Below, piece after piece: positions 15,347-24,400 of a stretch of DNA of 33,834 nucleotides (positions within the stretch are counted from its first letter, which is position 1; every line of letters begins with the position of its first letter). Source of the stretch: Methylotenera_A sp031381645 (GTDB taxonomy: Bacteria > Pseudomonadota > Gammaproteobacteria > Burkholderiales > Methylophilaceae); contig JANMYB010000079.1 of NCBI GenBank assembly GCA_031381645.1, positions 1-33,834 on the forward strand, given 5' to 3'. The translations under genes were made by a program, and so were the position numbers. The notes below the pieces were generated by a model. The model was given only the letters and a program-made list of their open reading frames with translations, was not told where the DNA came from and ran no database searches.

Positions 15347-16843
15347 ATGGATTCTGATGTAGCAATTGATTGGCACGCACGTGCTAAAACGCTGAGAGTT
15401 GACGGCCGCGCATTTATTAATGGCAAGCGCGTCAATGCGGTTGATGGCACGACATTTGAATGCTTTTCACCGATTGATAGTCGCAAACTCACCGATGTCG
15501 CCAGTTGCAAATCCACCGATGTTGATTTGGCTGTTGCAGCTGCGCGCGCGGCGTTTAATGATAGGCGTTGGGCGGGTTTAAGTCCACGCGAACGCAAACA
15601 AACCATGATTAAGTTTGCCGATTTAATCTTGGCAAATCGTGAAGAATTGGCGCTGTTAGAAACCTTGGACATGGGCAAACCAATTACCGCCAGCCTGAAT
15701 GTGGACGTGGCTTCCGCTGCTAATACCATACGCTGGTTTGGTGAGGCGATAGACAAAGTGTACGATGAAATCGCACCAACGGCAGAGCATACCTTAGCGA
15801 TGATTACGCGCGAACCCATTGGCGTGGTGGGAGCAATTGTGCCGTGGAATTATCCTATTGCGATGGCGGCGTGGAAAATCGCGCCAGCGTTGGCGGCAGG
15901 CAATAGCGTGGTGTTAAAACCATCGGAAAAATCGCCACTCACTGCGCTTAAATTGGGCGATTTAGCAGTGCAGTCGGGTATTCCAGTGGGTGTGCTAAAC
16001 GTGATCCCTGGCTTTGGCGCCGAGGCTGGTTCACCGCTGGCGTTGCACATGGATGTGGATTGCATCGCGTTTACCGGCTCGACTGGCGTGGGTAAAAAAA
16101 TTCAAGTGATGGCTGGGCAAAGCAATTTGAAGCGCGCTTGGTGCGAGCTGGGCGGCAAGTCACCCAACATCGTGTTTGCCGATTGCCAAGACATGGATAA
16201 AGCGGCGGCGGCTTCTGCAGGTTCGATTTTTTACAATCAGGGCGAAAGCTGCAATGCGCCTTCGCGCTTGTTGGTTGAGCGTTCGATTAAAGACGCGTTT
16301 GTCAAAAAAATACTGGCTGAACTCAAAAACTATCAGCCTGGCGACCCGCTGGATGCGAACACCAGCATGGGCGCGCTGGTGGATTGCGGGCAGATGGAAA
16401 CCGTGTTGAAATATATTGAAATAGGCAAGCTGGAAGGCGCGAATCTATTGGCTGGTGGCGCTAGGGTAAAAAGTGAAACGGGCGGTTTTTATGTAAGCCC
16501 GACCGTATTTGATGACGTCAAAAATAGCATGAAAATTGCCGCAGAAGAAATTTTCGGCCCTGTGCTGTCCATTATCACTTTTGATACGCAAGAAGAGGCT
16601 ATAAACATTGCCAACGATACGCAATATGGTTTAGCGGCAGCAGTGTGGACGCGCGATATTTCGCGTGCGCACTTGGTGGCGCGTGCTTTGCGCGTGGGCA
16701 CTGTACATGTGAACAGTTATGATGAAGATGACATTACTGTGCCATTTGGTGGCTTTAAACAAAGCGGCAATGGGCGCGATAAGTCGTTGCACGCGCTAGA
16801 GAAATACACCGAACTGAAAACTACTTGGATTCGGCTTAATTAA
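15347..16843 (+). CDS. puuC: Gamma-glutamyl-gamma-aminobutyraldehyde dehydrogenase (PuuC-like)
   Basis: This 498-residue aldehyde dehydrogenase is close to the PuuC length (495). It should oxidise gamma-glutamyl-aminobutyraldehyde, and probably free 4-aminobutyraldehyde from SpuC, to the corresponding acid. Motifs: IVPWNYPIAMAAWK, AFTGSTGVGK, CELGGKSPNIVF with the general-base glutamate, NQGESCNAPSR with C302 as nucleophile, and PFGGFKQSGNGRDKSLHALEKYTELK at the end. It lies 20 nt after gabD and 9 nt before gabT. Being able to take both aldehydes would join the glutamylated and direct putrescine routes at this step (inference). Confidence 0.9.
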   Translation: MDSDVAIDWHARAKTLRVDGRAFINGKRVNAVDGTTFECFSPIDSRKLTDVASCKSTDVDLAVAAARAAFNDRRWAGLSPRERKQTMIKFADLILANREELALLETLDMGKPITASLNVDVASAANTIRWFGEAIDKVYDEIAPTAEHTLAMITREPIGVVGAIVPWNYPIAMAAWKIAPALAAGNSVVLKPSEKSPLTALKLGDLAVQSGIPVGVLNVIPGFGAEAGSPLALHMDVDCIAFTGSTGVGKKIQVMAGQSNLKRAWCELGGKSPNIVFADCQDMDKAAAASAGSIFYNQGESCNAPSRLLVERSIKDAFVKKILAELKNYQPGDPLDANTSMGALVDCGQMETVLKYIEIGKLEGANLLAGGARVKSETGGFYVSPTVFDDVKNSMKIAAEEIFGPVLSIITFDTQEEAINIANDTQYGLAAAVWTRDISRAHLVARALRVGTVHVNSYDEDDITVPFGGFKQSGNGRDKSLHALEKYTELKTTWIRLN

Positions 16844-16852
16844 GGATACATC

Positions 16853-18145
16853 ATGAACAAATTAACCGACCCAATTTTGACTAATCAAGACTTGCACAAT
16901 CGCCGCTTGGCTGCCACCCCTCGCGGCATTGGCGTGATGGCTAATTTCTTTATCGACAAAGCCCTTAATTCTGAAGTGTGGGATGTGGAAGGCCGCAGAT
17001 ATATTGACTTCGCGGGTGGCATTGCCGTGCTGAACACTGGCCACAGGCACCCAAAAATGGTGGCCGCGATTGACGCGCAGTTGCAAAAATTTACCCACAC
17101 TTGCTATCAGGTATTGCCTTACGAAAGTTATGTGTTGCTGGCCGAGCGAATTAATGTGCTAACACCTGGCAAGCATGCCAAAAAAACTTGTTTTTTTTCT
17201 AGCGGTGCAGAAGGCGCAGAAAATGCAGTAAAAATTGCCCGCGCGGCAACTGGTCGGCCAGGTATTGTTGCGTTTTCTGGCGGATTTCACGGCCGCACGC
17301 TCATGGCCTGCGCGCTCACAGGAAAAGTTGTGCCATACAAAGTCGGCTTTGGACCATTTCCCGCCGATGTTTACCATATTCCTTTCCCAATGGAGTTACA
17401 CGGCGTAACTGTTGAAGATTCAATCAATGCCCTACACGCCTTATTTAAAGCTGATGTTGACCCTAAACGTATTGCAGCGATTATGATAGAGCCCGTGCAA
17501 GGTGAGGGTGGTTTTTATGTGGCGCCGCCAGAGTTGATGCGCGCATTGCGTAAAGAATGTGATGAACATGGAATTTTATTGGTGTTTGACGAAGTGCAAA
17601 CAGGTTTTGCGCGTACGGGTAAATTGTTTGCGGCCGAGTATTATGACGTGGTGCCCGATATGATGGTGATGGCGAAAAGTTTGGCTGGTGGCACGACATT
17701 GTCGGCTGTGTGCGGCAAGGCCGAAGTAATGGATGGGCCTGCGCCTGGCGGTTTGGGCGGAACCTATGCGGGCAACCCGCTGGCCATTGCGGCGGCGCAT
17801 GCAGTGTTGGATATTATTGAAGAAGAAAAATTGGTCGCGCGTGCGAATGCATTGGGCGAGAAACTCACAAAAAGATTAAAAGCCGCGCAAGCCAAAGTGC
17901 CAAGCTTAAAAGAAATTCGCGGGCTAGGCTCAATGATAGCTGCAGAATTTTGTGACCCCAAAACAGGTGAGCCTTCCGCTGATGCGATGAAGCGCGTGCA
18001 AGCCGCCGCGTTAGAAGACGGTTTGATTTTGTTAAGCTGCGGCGTGTATGTAAATGCGCTGCGCTTTTTGTACCCGCTGACTATTCAAGATAATATATTT
18101 GACGAAGCGCTCGACATTCTAGACCGCGCATTAACGAAAGCTTAG
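16853..18145 (+). CDS. gabT: 4-aminobutyrate aminotransferase (GabT/PuuE-like)
   Basis: This 430-residue class III aminotransferase is predicted to move the amino group of GABA to 2-oxoglutarate, giving succinate semialdehyde for GabD. Motifs: the N-terminal NFFIDKALNSEVWDVEGR segment, FFSSGAEGAENAVKIAR for cofactor phosphate, GGFHGRT, the aspartate in LVFDEVQTGFARTG and the Schiff-base lysine in VMAKSLAGG (K275). The length and motif set match E. coli GabT (426). The stop is 3 nt from the start of the second GS-like gene, so translation is probably coupled. Confidence 0.92.
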   Translation: MNKLTDPILTNQDLHNRRLAATPRGIGVMANFFIDKALNSEVWDVEGRRYIDFAGGIAVLNTGHRHPKMVAAIDAQLQKFTHTCYQVLPYESYVLLAERINVLTPGKHAKKTCFFSSGAEGAENAVKIARAATGRPGIVAFSGGFHGRTLMACALTGKVVPYKVGFGPFPADVYHIPFPMELHGVTVEDSINALHALFKADVDPKRIAAIMIEPVQGEGGFYVAPPELMRALRKECDEHGILLVFDEVQTGFARTGKLFAAEYYDVVPDMMVMAKSLAGGTTLSAVCGKAEVMDGPAPGGLGGTYAGNPLAIAAAHAVLDIIEEEKLVARANALGEKLTKRLKAAQAKVPSLKEIRGLGSMIAAEFCDPKTGEPSADAMKRVQAAALEDGLILLSCGVYVNALRFLYPLTIQDNIFDEALDILDRALTKA

Positions 18146-18148
18146 CCA

Positions 18149-19504
18149 ATGGATGATGCTGCAAAACAAATTAGCGCGATAGAAGCCGCTAAAACAAAAC
18201 TGGCGGCGGCTGGTGTGCACACTGTCATTGCGCAGTTTGTCGATATTTACGGTGCAGCCAAGGGTAAATATATTCCTGTGGTGCATTTAGATGACATTCT
18301 CGGCGCGGGCGCGGGTTTTGCCGGTCCTTCTATTTGGGGAACTGGCTTGCCGCGTACAGGTGCGCGTGCTGAATTTTATGGCCAAGGCGATTTAAGTACT
18401 TTACAAGCATTGCCTTGGATGCCAGGCTACGCAAGGATTGTGTGTAATGGCGTTGTTGATGGCAAACCATTTGAGGGTTGCTCGCGTCGATTATTACTTA
18501 AGCAAATTGCACGTTTACAAGTGCGCGGTTGGACATTGAACGTTGGAATCGAGCCTGAGTTTTTCTTGCTTGAAACTGATGAAAATGGCCGTCCAGCGCC
18601 TTGTGAGCAAGACAATCAAGATAAACCTTCATATGATTTAAAAGCGCTTGCACGCGTACGCGATGTGTTGCGTTGTATGGAAACTGCCTTAACAGCCTGC
18701 GGTTTTGATGTGTTTCAAATCGACCACGAAGACGCCAGCGGACAATATGAGTTGAATTATCACTATAGCGATGCGCTAAACGCCGCCGATCGTTTTATTT
18801 TGTTCAAAATGGCGGCGAGTCACATTGCTGAAGAAGCAGGATTAATTTTTTCACTAATGCCAAAACCGTTTGCAGACCGTCCTGGTAGTGGCTTGCATCT
18901 GCATTTGTCGCTCACAGATGCAAGCGGCAACGCGGTGATGGCAGATAAAACAGATTCGCATGGCATATCCAAAATTGGGCGCGAATGTGTCGCTGGCCTG
19001 CTCGCCCACAGCCCAGCATTGGCGGCTTTTCACGCGCCATCGGTCAACTCTTACAAGCGCTTGGTCATCGGCCGCTCTCTCTCTGGCACCACCTGGGCGC
19101 CCGCGCATATTGGCTGGGGCTACAACAATCGCACCACAGTATTGCGTGCGGTTGCTGGACGTATGGAATTCCGCCTAACAGATGGATCAAGCAATATCTA
19201 CGCGGCTTTGGCCTCGACAATTGCGGCGATGTTGGACGGCGTAGAACAAAATATGGCGCCGCCTGTGCCAATTGATGAAGATGTTTATGAGTGGGATGAT
19301 GCGCAATTTAAGCGTCATCGCGTAAAAACTTTGCCGCAAACTTTGGGAGAAGCGCTCGCGGCATTATCGGTAGATGCCACATTGAGTAAGGCTTTGGGGG
19401 AAGGTTTTGTAGCAGAATACCTCGCCACCAAAACGCCAGAATGGATTGATTATTGCCGCTCAGTCAGTGATTGGGAATACAAACGTTACCTTACTTGGCC
19501 GTAA
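18149..19504 (+). CDS. Second glutamine-synthetase-like ligase (GlnT / gamma-glutamylmethylamide synthetase type)
   Basis: This 451-residue GS-fold ligase differs clearly from the PuuA in the same locus. Its N-terminal AQFVDIYGAAKGKYIPV and GAGFAGPSIWGTGLP pattern, the metal-site IEPEFFLLE, DHEDASGQYELNYHYSDAL, the GSGLHLHLSL and the closing VSDWEYKRYL resemble GlnT/GMAS proteins, which ligate glutamate to methylamine or ammonia. The normal NPYL motif near the C-terminus reads SNIYAAL. No N-methylglutamate synthase or dehydrogenase genes flank it, so a polyamine-related amine (spermidine, ethylamine-type or GABA-like) is equally plausible. It is the last gene of the run, 3 nt after gabT. Confidence 0.8.
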   Translation: MDDAAKQISAIEAAKTKLAAAGVHTVIAQFVDIYGAAKGKYIPVVHLDDILGAGAGFAGPSIWGTGLPRTGARAEFYGQGDLSTLQALPWMPGYARIVCNGVVDGKPFEGCSRRLLLKQIARLQVRGWTLNVGIEPEFFLLETDENGRPAPCEQDNQDKPSYDLKALARVRDVLRCMETALTACGFDVFQIDHEDASGQYELNYHYSDALNAADRFILFKMAASHIAEEAGLIFSLMPKPFADRPGSGLHLHLSLTDASGNAVMADKTDSHGISKIGRECVAGLLAHSPALAAFHAPSVNSYKRLVIGRSLSGTTWAPAHIGWGYNNRTTVLRAVAGRMEFRLTDGSSNIYAALASTIAAMLDGVEQNMAPPVPIDEDVYEWDDAQFKRHRVKTLPQTLGEALAALSVDATLSKALGEGFVAEYLATKTPEWIDYCRSVSDWEYKRYLTWP

Positions 19505-19522
19505 GTGCTCAAATAATGGCAG

Positions 19523-19546
19523 CCTGCAACCCACATGAATGTTGCC
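19523..19546 (+). repeat. Possible divergent copy of the palindromic repeat
   Basis: CCTGCAACCCACATGAATG followed by TTGCC aligns with the reverse-strand copy at 10897-10929 at about 19 of 24 positions, and contains a short GCAAC/GTTGC inverted repeat. It lies 18 bp after the end of the polyamine operon. It is weaker than the other three copies. The rest of the 203-bp gap is A/T-rich. Confidence 0.35.
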
Positions 19547-19694
19547 TCCTAGGGCATGTCTATGGACTGTTTTAAATGCTAAACTCACTATAAATTTTTA
19601 GTTACAGAGTAATTCTGTAGTAATTTGTATGAAAAGTGATATAACACCTTAATATTAAATGTAATTTTACTATTCACCGCTTGCTATAGTGGGT

Positions 19695-19700
19695 TAAAAT
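19695..19700 (+). promoter_or_regulatory. Candidate -10 immediately before tpsB (possible leaderless start)
   Basis: TAAAAT ends 7 nt before the tpsB ATG, with TTCACC 16 bp upstream as a poor -35. TATAGT at 19685-19690 is an alternative. Either gives a leader of about 0-12 nt. No Shine-Dalgarno is visible before this ATG. Confidence 0.3.
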
Positions 19701-19707
19701 AGCACCC

Positions 19708-21435
19708 ATGCAATTTAGTCTGAACTGCTCTAAAACATTACCGCGCATTTTAATGGCGTTGGCTAGTCTGCTTTTTACTTCTTTCGCCTTGGCAGCGCCC
19801 AATTTGCCTGATCCTGCCAATATCCCGCACCTCGAAACGCAGCCTAACCCGCCTGTTATTACCAGCCCGAATATTGAGAAAAAAGAAAGCGAAACTTACC
19901 CGAACCCGTTGCAGAACCAATCGGATATTCAGGTGATGATTGGCCACCTTAAATTTATTGGCAATAAAAATGTGAGCGACACTCAATTGACATTACTACT
20001 GACTGAGTATCTAGATAAACCGATAGGAATCAAAGAGTTAAATCAAATGACTGCGCGGGTGACGCGCTTTTATCGTCAGCAAGGTTTTATGTTGGCAGAG
20101 GCCTATTTGCCTGAACAGGACATTGCCCAAAATACCTTACAAATCGCGGTGGTGGAAGGTTATTTGGGTGAGTTGAAACTACAAGCAAAGGGTAAGTTAG
20201 ACGAAGAGTTTCTAAAAAAAATGGCCGCGCATGAGTTGGTCAATAATGCGGCTATTCGAGAATCAAATCTAGTTAAAAATATCACCTTAATCAACTCCTT
20301 GCCAGGCGTAAGAGCTGTCTCAGAACTGATGCCAGGGCAGGAGATTGGTTATAGCGATGTGTCAATTGAAGTCGAGGCGCAACCGCGTGTGACGGGCTAT
20401 CTCGTAGCAAATACCTATGGCAATCGTTTTACAGGCCGAGAAGTGTTGAATGCAGGCATTTATTTGAATAATCTTGCGGGTAGAGGCGATAGGCTGGGCT
20501 TGAATTTAAAAGACTCGAATGGCGAGCGCCAGCGCGCCATGCAGCTAGGTTACATTGTGCCAATTACTGAAGCTGGAACTATTTTAAATTTAAATGCAGG
20601 CTATTCCGATTATCGTTTAGGCGGGGAGTTTTCCGTGCTGGGGGCGACTGGTGATAGCGCGTATGTCAGTGCGTTTTTGGATCAGCCCGTGCTACGCACT
20701 AGGCAAGGCAATATTACTTCAAGAATTGGGCTTTCTTACAAAGATGTTTCTGACGATGTTTCAGCATTTGCGTTAAAAAATCACCGTCGTATCAATGCAT
20801 TGGAGATGGGTTTGTTTGGTGATTGGCGTGATGTGAGTTGGAATGGATTTAATCAACTGGGCTTAAATTTGAAGTTTGCTGACGTGAATTTTAAAAACAG
20901 CCTGGCCAAGTCTCTGGACGCCACGGGTGCGGATACAGCAGGTAATTTTGTGAAATATAATCTGTTCGGATCCCGCATCCAGCCTTTATCCACAGCCTTT
21001 GATTTGATTATGCGAGCTGAGTTTCAGGGGGTGAGCAAAAACTTGGATAGCTCAGAAAAATTAGCCATTGGCGGCATCAATCGCTGGCGCGAATTCGGTG
21101 AACTGCCCACTTCATCCGACCGAGGTTTGATTGTTGGCGCAGAGTTAAGAAAAACGCCTGTGCCATTAGCAGGGTTGGCAAAGTTTTTGCCTATATTCAA
21201 TGGGGCAGATGCAAGTCCTTACATGTTTTTTGATTACGGTAGGGGTATTATTAACCATAACGCGTTAAGTGATGATAACCATGTGCGGTCGTCGCATGTT
21301 GGTGCGGGTGTGGATATGCAGTTTGCGAAAAAATGGGCGCTGGATTTAACTTTGTCTCATCAAAAAAGTCAGATTGAAGGCATTGATGCGGAGTATGAAA
21401 CTAGAGCATGGGGGCAGATTCAAAAGGAGTTTTAG
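19708..21435 (+). CDS. Two-partner secretion outer-membrane transporter (TpsB, ShlB/FhaC/HecB family)
   Basis: This 575-residue Omp85-superfamily pore secretes the partner exoprotein. It has a signal peptide (about 1-30, ending FALAA), a proline-rich linker to about 70, two POTRA domains (about 73-150, with the POTRA_2 pattern GHLKFIGNKNVSDTQL and FYRQQGFMLAEAYLPEQDI, and about 151-226), then a 16-strand barrel ending in a terminal phenylalanine (QIQKEF) for BAM recognition. The conserved loop-6 motif VRG[FY] appears as WREF at 460-463 in a normal GG...SSDRG context: the arginine is kept but the glycine is glutamate. The exoprotein gene follows 31 nt downstream. The start lacks a ribosome-binding site, and no better start exists ahead of the signal peptide. 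Confidence 0.92.
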   Translation: MQFSLNCSKTLPRILMALASLLFTSFALAAPNLPDPANIPHLETQPNPPVITSPNIEKKESETYPNPLQNQSDIQVMIGHLKFIGNKNVSDTQLTLLLTEYLDKPIGIKELNQMTARVTRFYRQQGFMLAEAYLPEQDIAQNTLQIAVVEGYLGELKLQAKGKLDEEFLKKMAAHELVNNAAIRESNLVKNITLINSLPGVRAVSELMPGQEIGYSDVSIEVEAQPRVTGYLVANTYGNRFTGREVLNAGIYLNNLAGRGDRLGLNLKDSNGERQRAMQLGYIVPITEAGTILNLNAGYSDYRLGGEFSVLGATGDSAYVSAFLDQPVLRTRQGNITSRIGLSYKDVSDDVSAFALKNHRRINALEMGLFGDWRDVSWNGFNQLGLNLKFADVNFKNSLAKSLDATGADTAGNFVKYNLFGSRIQPLSTAFDLIMRAEFQGVSKNLDSSEKLAIGGINRWREFGELPTSSDRGLIVGAELRKTPVPLAGLAKFLPIFNGADASPYMFFDYGRGIINHNALSDDNHVRSSHVGAGVDMQFAKKWALDLTLSHQKSQIEGIDAEYETRAWGQIQKEF

Positions 21436-21466
21436 AACAACAATAAAACTTTCAGAGAGTTAAGAG

Positions 21467-24400
21467 ATGAAAAAGATTACAAAAGTTAAACAACAATTTA
21501 ATTTAACACCACAAGCACGCATGAGAGTTGTGCTAACTGCGTTTATTTGCAGCGCTTTCGGCCATGCACAAGCACTGCCGATTGGCGAGCAAGTGCAAGC
21601 GGGTGGCGCGAGCTTTGTGCGCAACGCGCAATCTTTAAATATTCATCAAACCAGCCAAAAAGCTATTGTCAATTGGCAATCATTTAGTATCGCCGCCAAT
21701 GAGGTGGTTAGGCTTAATCAGCCAGCTCAGGGTGTCGCATTGTTTAGAGTTGTCGGCTCGGACTCGTCTCAAATTTTTGGTAGCTTAAGCGTCTCTGGAA
21801 GCTTATTTTTAAGTAACCCGAACGGCGTGTTGTTTGGGCGTAGCGCGCAGGTGGATGTTGGTAGCTTGGTTGCGACCAGCATGCGCATCAGCGATAGCGA
21901 CTTTTTAGCAGGCAATTATCAATTTAATGCAGATGGCAATGCCGCAGTAATAAACGAAGGTGTGATTCGTACGGAAGATGGCGGTTATATTGCGTTGCTG
22001 GGTAGCGCAGTTGAAAACAACGGCACGTTACAAGCCAACAATGGTAGCGTCATACTGGGCTCTGCGCAATCTGCTATGTTGGATTTTTATGGCGATGGCT
22101 TGGTGCGCGTTAAGTTGGATGGCGATGCGCTGAATGCAGTTATCAAACAAACAGGTAATATCACTGCCGATGGCGGCGCGGTACAGCTCGCCACCAATGC
22201 GCGCACTGCCGCTATTAACGTAGATGGTCTTGTGCAAGCCAATAGTTTAATAGAACGCAATGGCGTGATTCGTCTGGAAGGCGGTAAAAACGCCAGAGTG
22301 AGTGTGAGTGGAACGTTAAGCGCTGCTGGCAACGAGGTTCGCACCACAGGTGGACGTATCGAGGTGACAGGCGAGCAAGTCGCGCTATTCAAAGGCGCCA
22401 AGGTAGACGCTTCGGGCGATGTGAGCGGCGGTACAGCTTTGGTTGGCGGGGATTATCAAGGTAAGAATGCACAAGTCTTTAATGCGCGCACCACTTATGT
22501 GGATAAAGATGCGACGATCAATGTGGACGCGAAAAATAGAGGCAACGGCGGCGAAGCGGTTGTTTGGGCAGATGAAGTGACGCGCTACTACGGCAGTATT
22601 TCAGCTAAGGGCGGGAAAAGCGGTGGTAATGGCGGTTTTGCAGAGGTTTCTGGTAAACGTTTGCTTAATTTTTTAGGTAAAGCAGATTTGAGCGCAGCCA
22701 ATGGTTTGGGCGGCAGTCTGCTACTCGACCCATTGAACATCACATTAACAACAGTTGATGCAAATACGACTGGCTTTACGCCACCAGGTGATTTAGCTGA
22801 AGCTTTTGCAGATGATGCGGGTTTAATTAGTACGTTTAGAGTGAATGCGGGCGGTAGCTTTGCTGGCATCGCTGCAGGTAGCACCATTACGCTACAAGCA
22901 ACAAACGATATTACTGTAGCCAGTGCGTTTAACGTCGCTACTGCGACAGGCTCGGCTAATAATAGCTTGGTATTGCAAGCCAATAACAACATCAACGTAA
23001 ATGCGGCAGTGACTACCGCTGGCACTGGCTCAATTACCATGGCTGCCAATGCAGATAATTTAGGTGGCGGTAATTTAGCGATAGGCGCAAATAATATCGC
23101 TTCGCAAGCGGGCGGTATTACTTTATCTGGCGTCAATATCACCAAAACCACAGGCACAATTATTTCTACTGGGGCGGCAAATGCAAATGGCGGAAATATT
23201 AATATTACCGCCACAGGCACAGCTAATTTAGGTACTGGTGCAATTGCCGCTAATGGGGGCGCGGGCGCAGTGGCAACGGCAGGCGGTAACGCGGGAAATG
23301 TTACCATTACAGCTGCAGGCGCCATTACAACGGGCGCAGTCACAGCCACTGGCGGCGCTGCTGGCGCAGGCAATGCGGCTGGCGGCAATGCAGGCGCAAT
23401 TACTATTTCAACTATAGCAGGCAGCATTACAACAGGTGCTCTGGCAGCTAGCACTGGTACGGCTACTGGTGCGGGTGCTGGTGGTACGGTAGGCAGTATT
23501 ACGGTAAATAACACGGCAGCTGCAGGCAACATTACGCTAAGCGCGCTAACAACTTCAGGTGGTGCAAATGGCAATGCAGGCAGCATAAGTGCAAATGCTA
23601 CAGGCCTACTAACACTTAACGGCGCCATTGCGGCCAATGGCGGGACTAACGTGGCTGCTACCACTCAGTCTGGTAAAAATGCAGGCAATATTACTTTAAC
23701 TGGTAACGCGGGTATTACCAACGTAGCAGTAGCCACTATTAACGCTAACGGCGGGGCGGGCTTAGGAATCAATCAGGCCAGTGGCAACGCAGGTATTGTT
23801 TCCATGATTTCAACTGGCGGTGCAATTTCTGCTCGCGCCATTAACGCCCAAACTGGTGCTGCAACGGGTACTGGCGCTGGCGGCGCGGTGGGTAGCATTA
23901 CGCTTATTGGCGCTAGCGTTACCACCAATGCTGGCGCGCTTACTACCACTGGCGGAGCCAACGGCAACGGCGGCAATATAAGCGTGACTACAACGAGTGG
24001 CGCGCTTGGCATAGGCGCACTTGCTACGAATGGCGGCGCACCATTGGCAGGCGTTGCAGGGCGCAATGCAGGCACGGTTACGCTAAATTCTTCAGGCACC
24101 GTAACGGCAACCACTATTGCGGCAAATGGTACTAGCGGCAATGGTGCAGCGCTTAATTTAGCAGGTGGTAATGCGGCGGCAATTAATATTACTGGTGTGG
24201 GCGGCATTACAGCGACTACGATAGGCGCCAGCGGAGGCGCGGCAAGCACTACCAATGCGGCTAGTGGCAATGCGGGCGCAATTATCATTAATAATAGTGC
24301 TACAGGCAATATTGGCGTGACTACACTTACCTCACAAGCAGGCGCAGCGACAGGCACTGGCGCGGGCAGCACAGCTGGTGGCGTATCGGTGACTAACACC

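Noticed and set aside
14204..15819. Antisense open frames of about 200 codons opposite gabD and puuC
   Set aside because: Low-complexity Ser/Ala/Thr composition, no recognisable domain, and they lie entirely within well-supported dehydrogenase genes.
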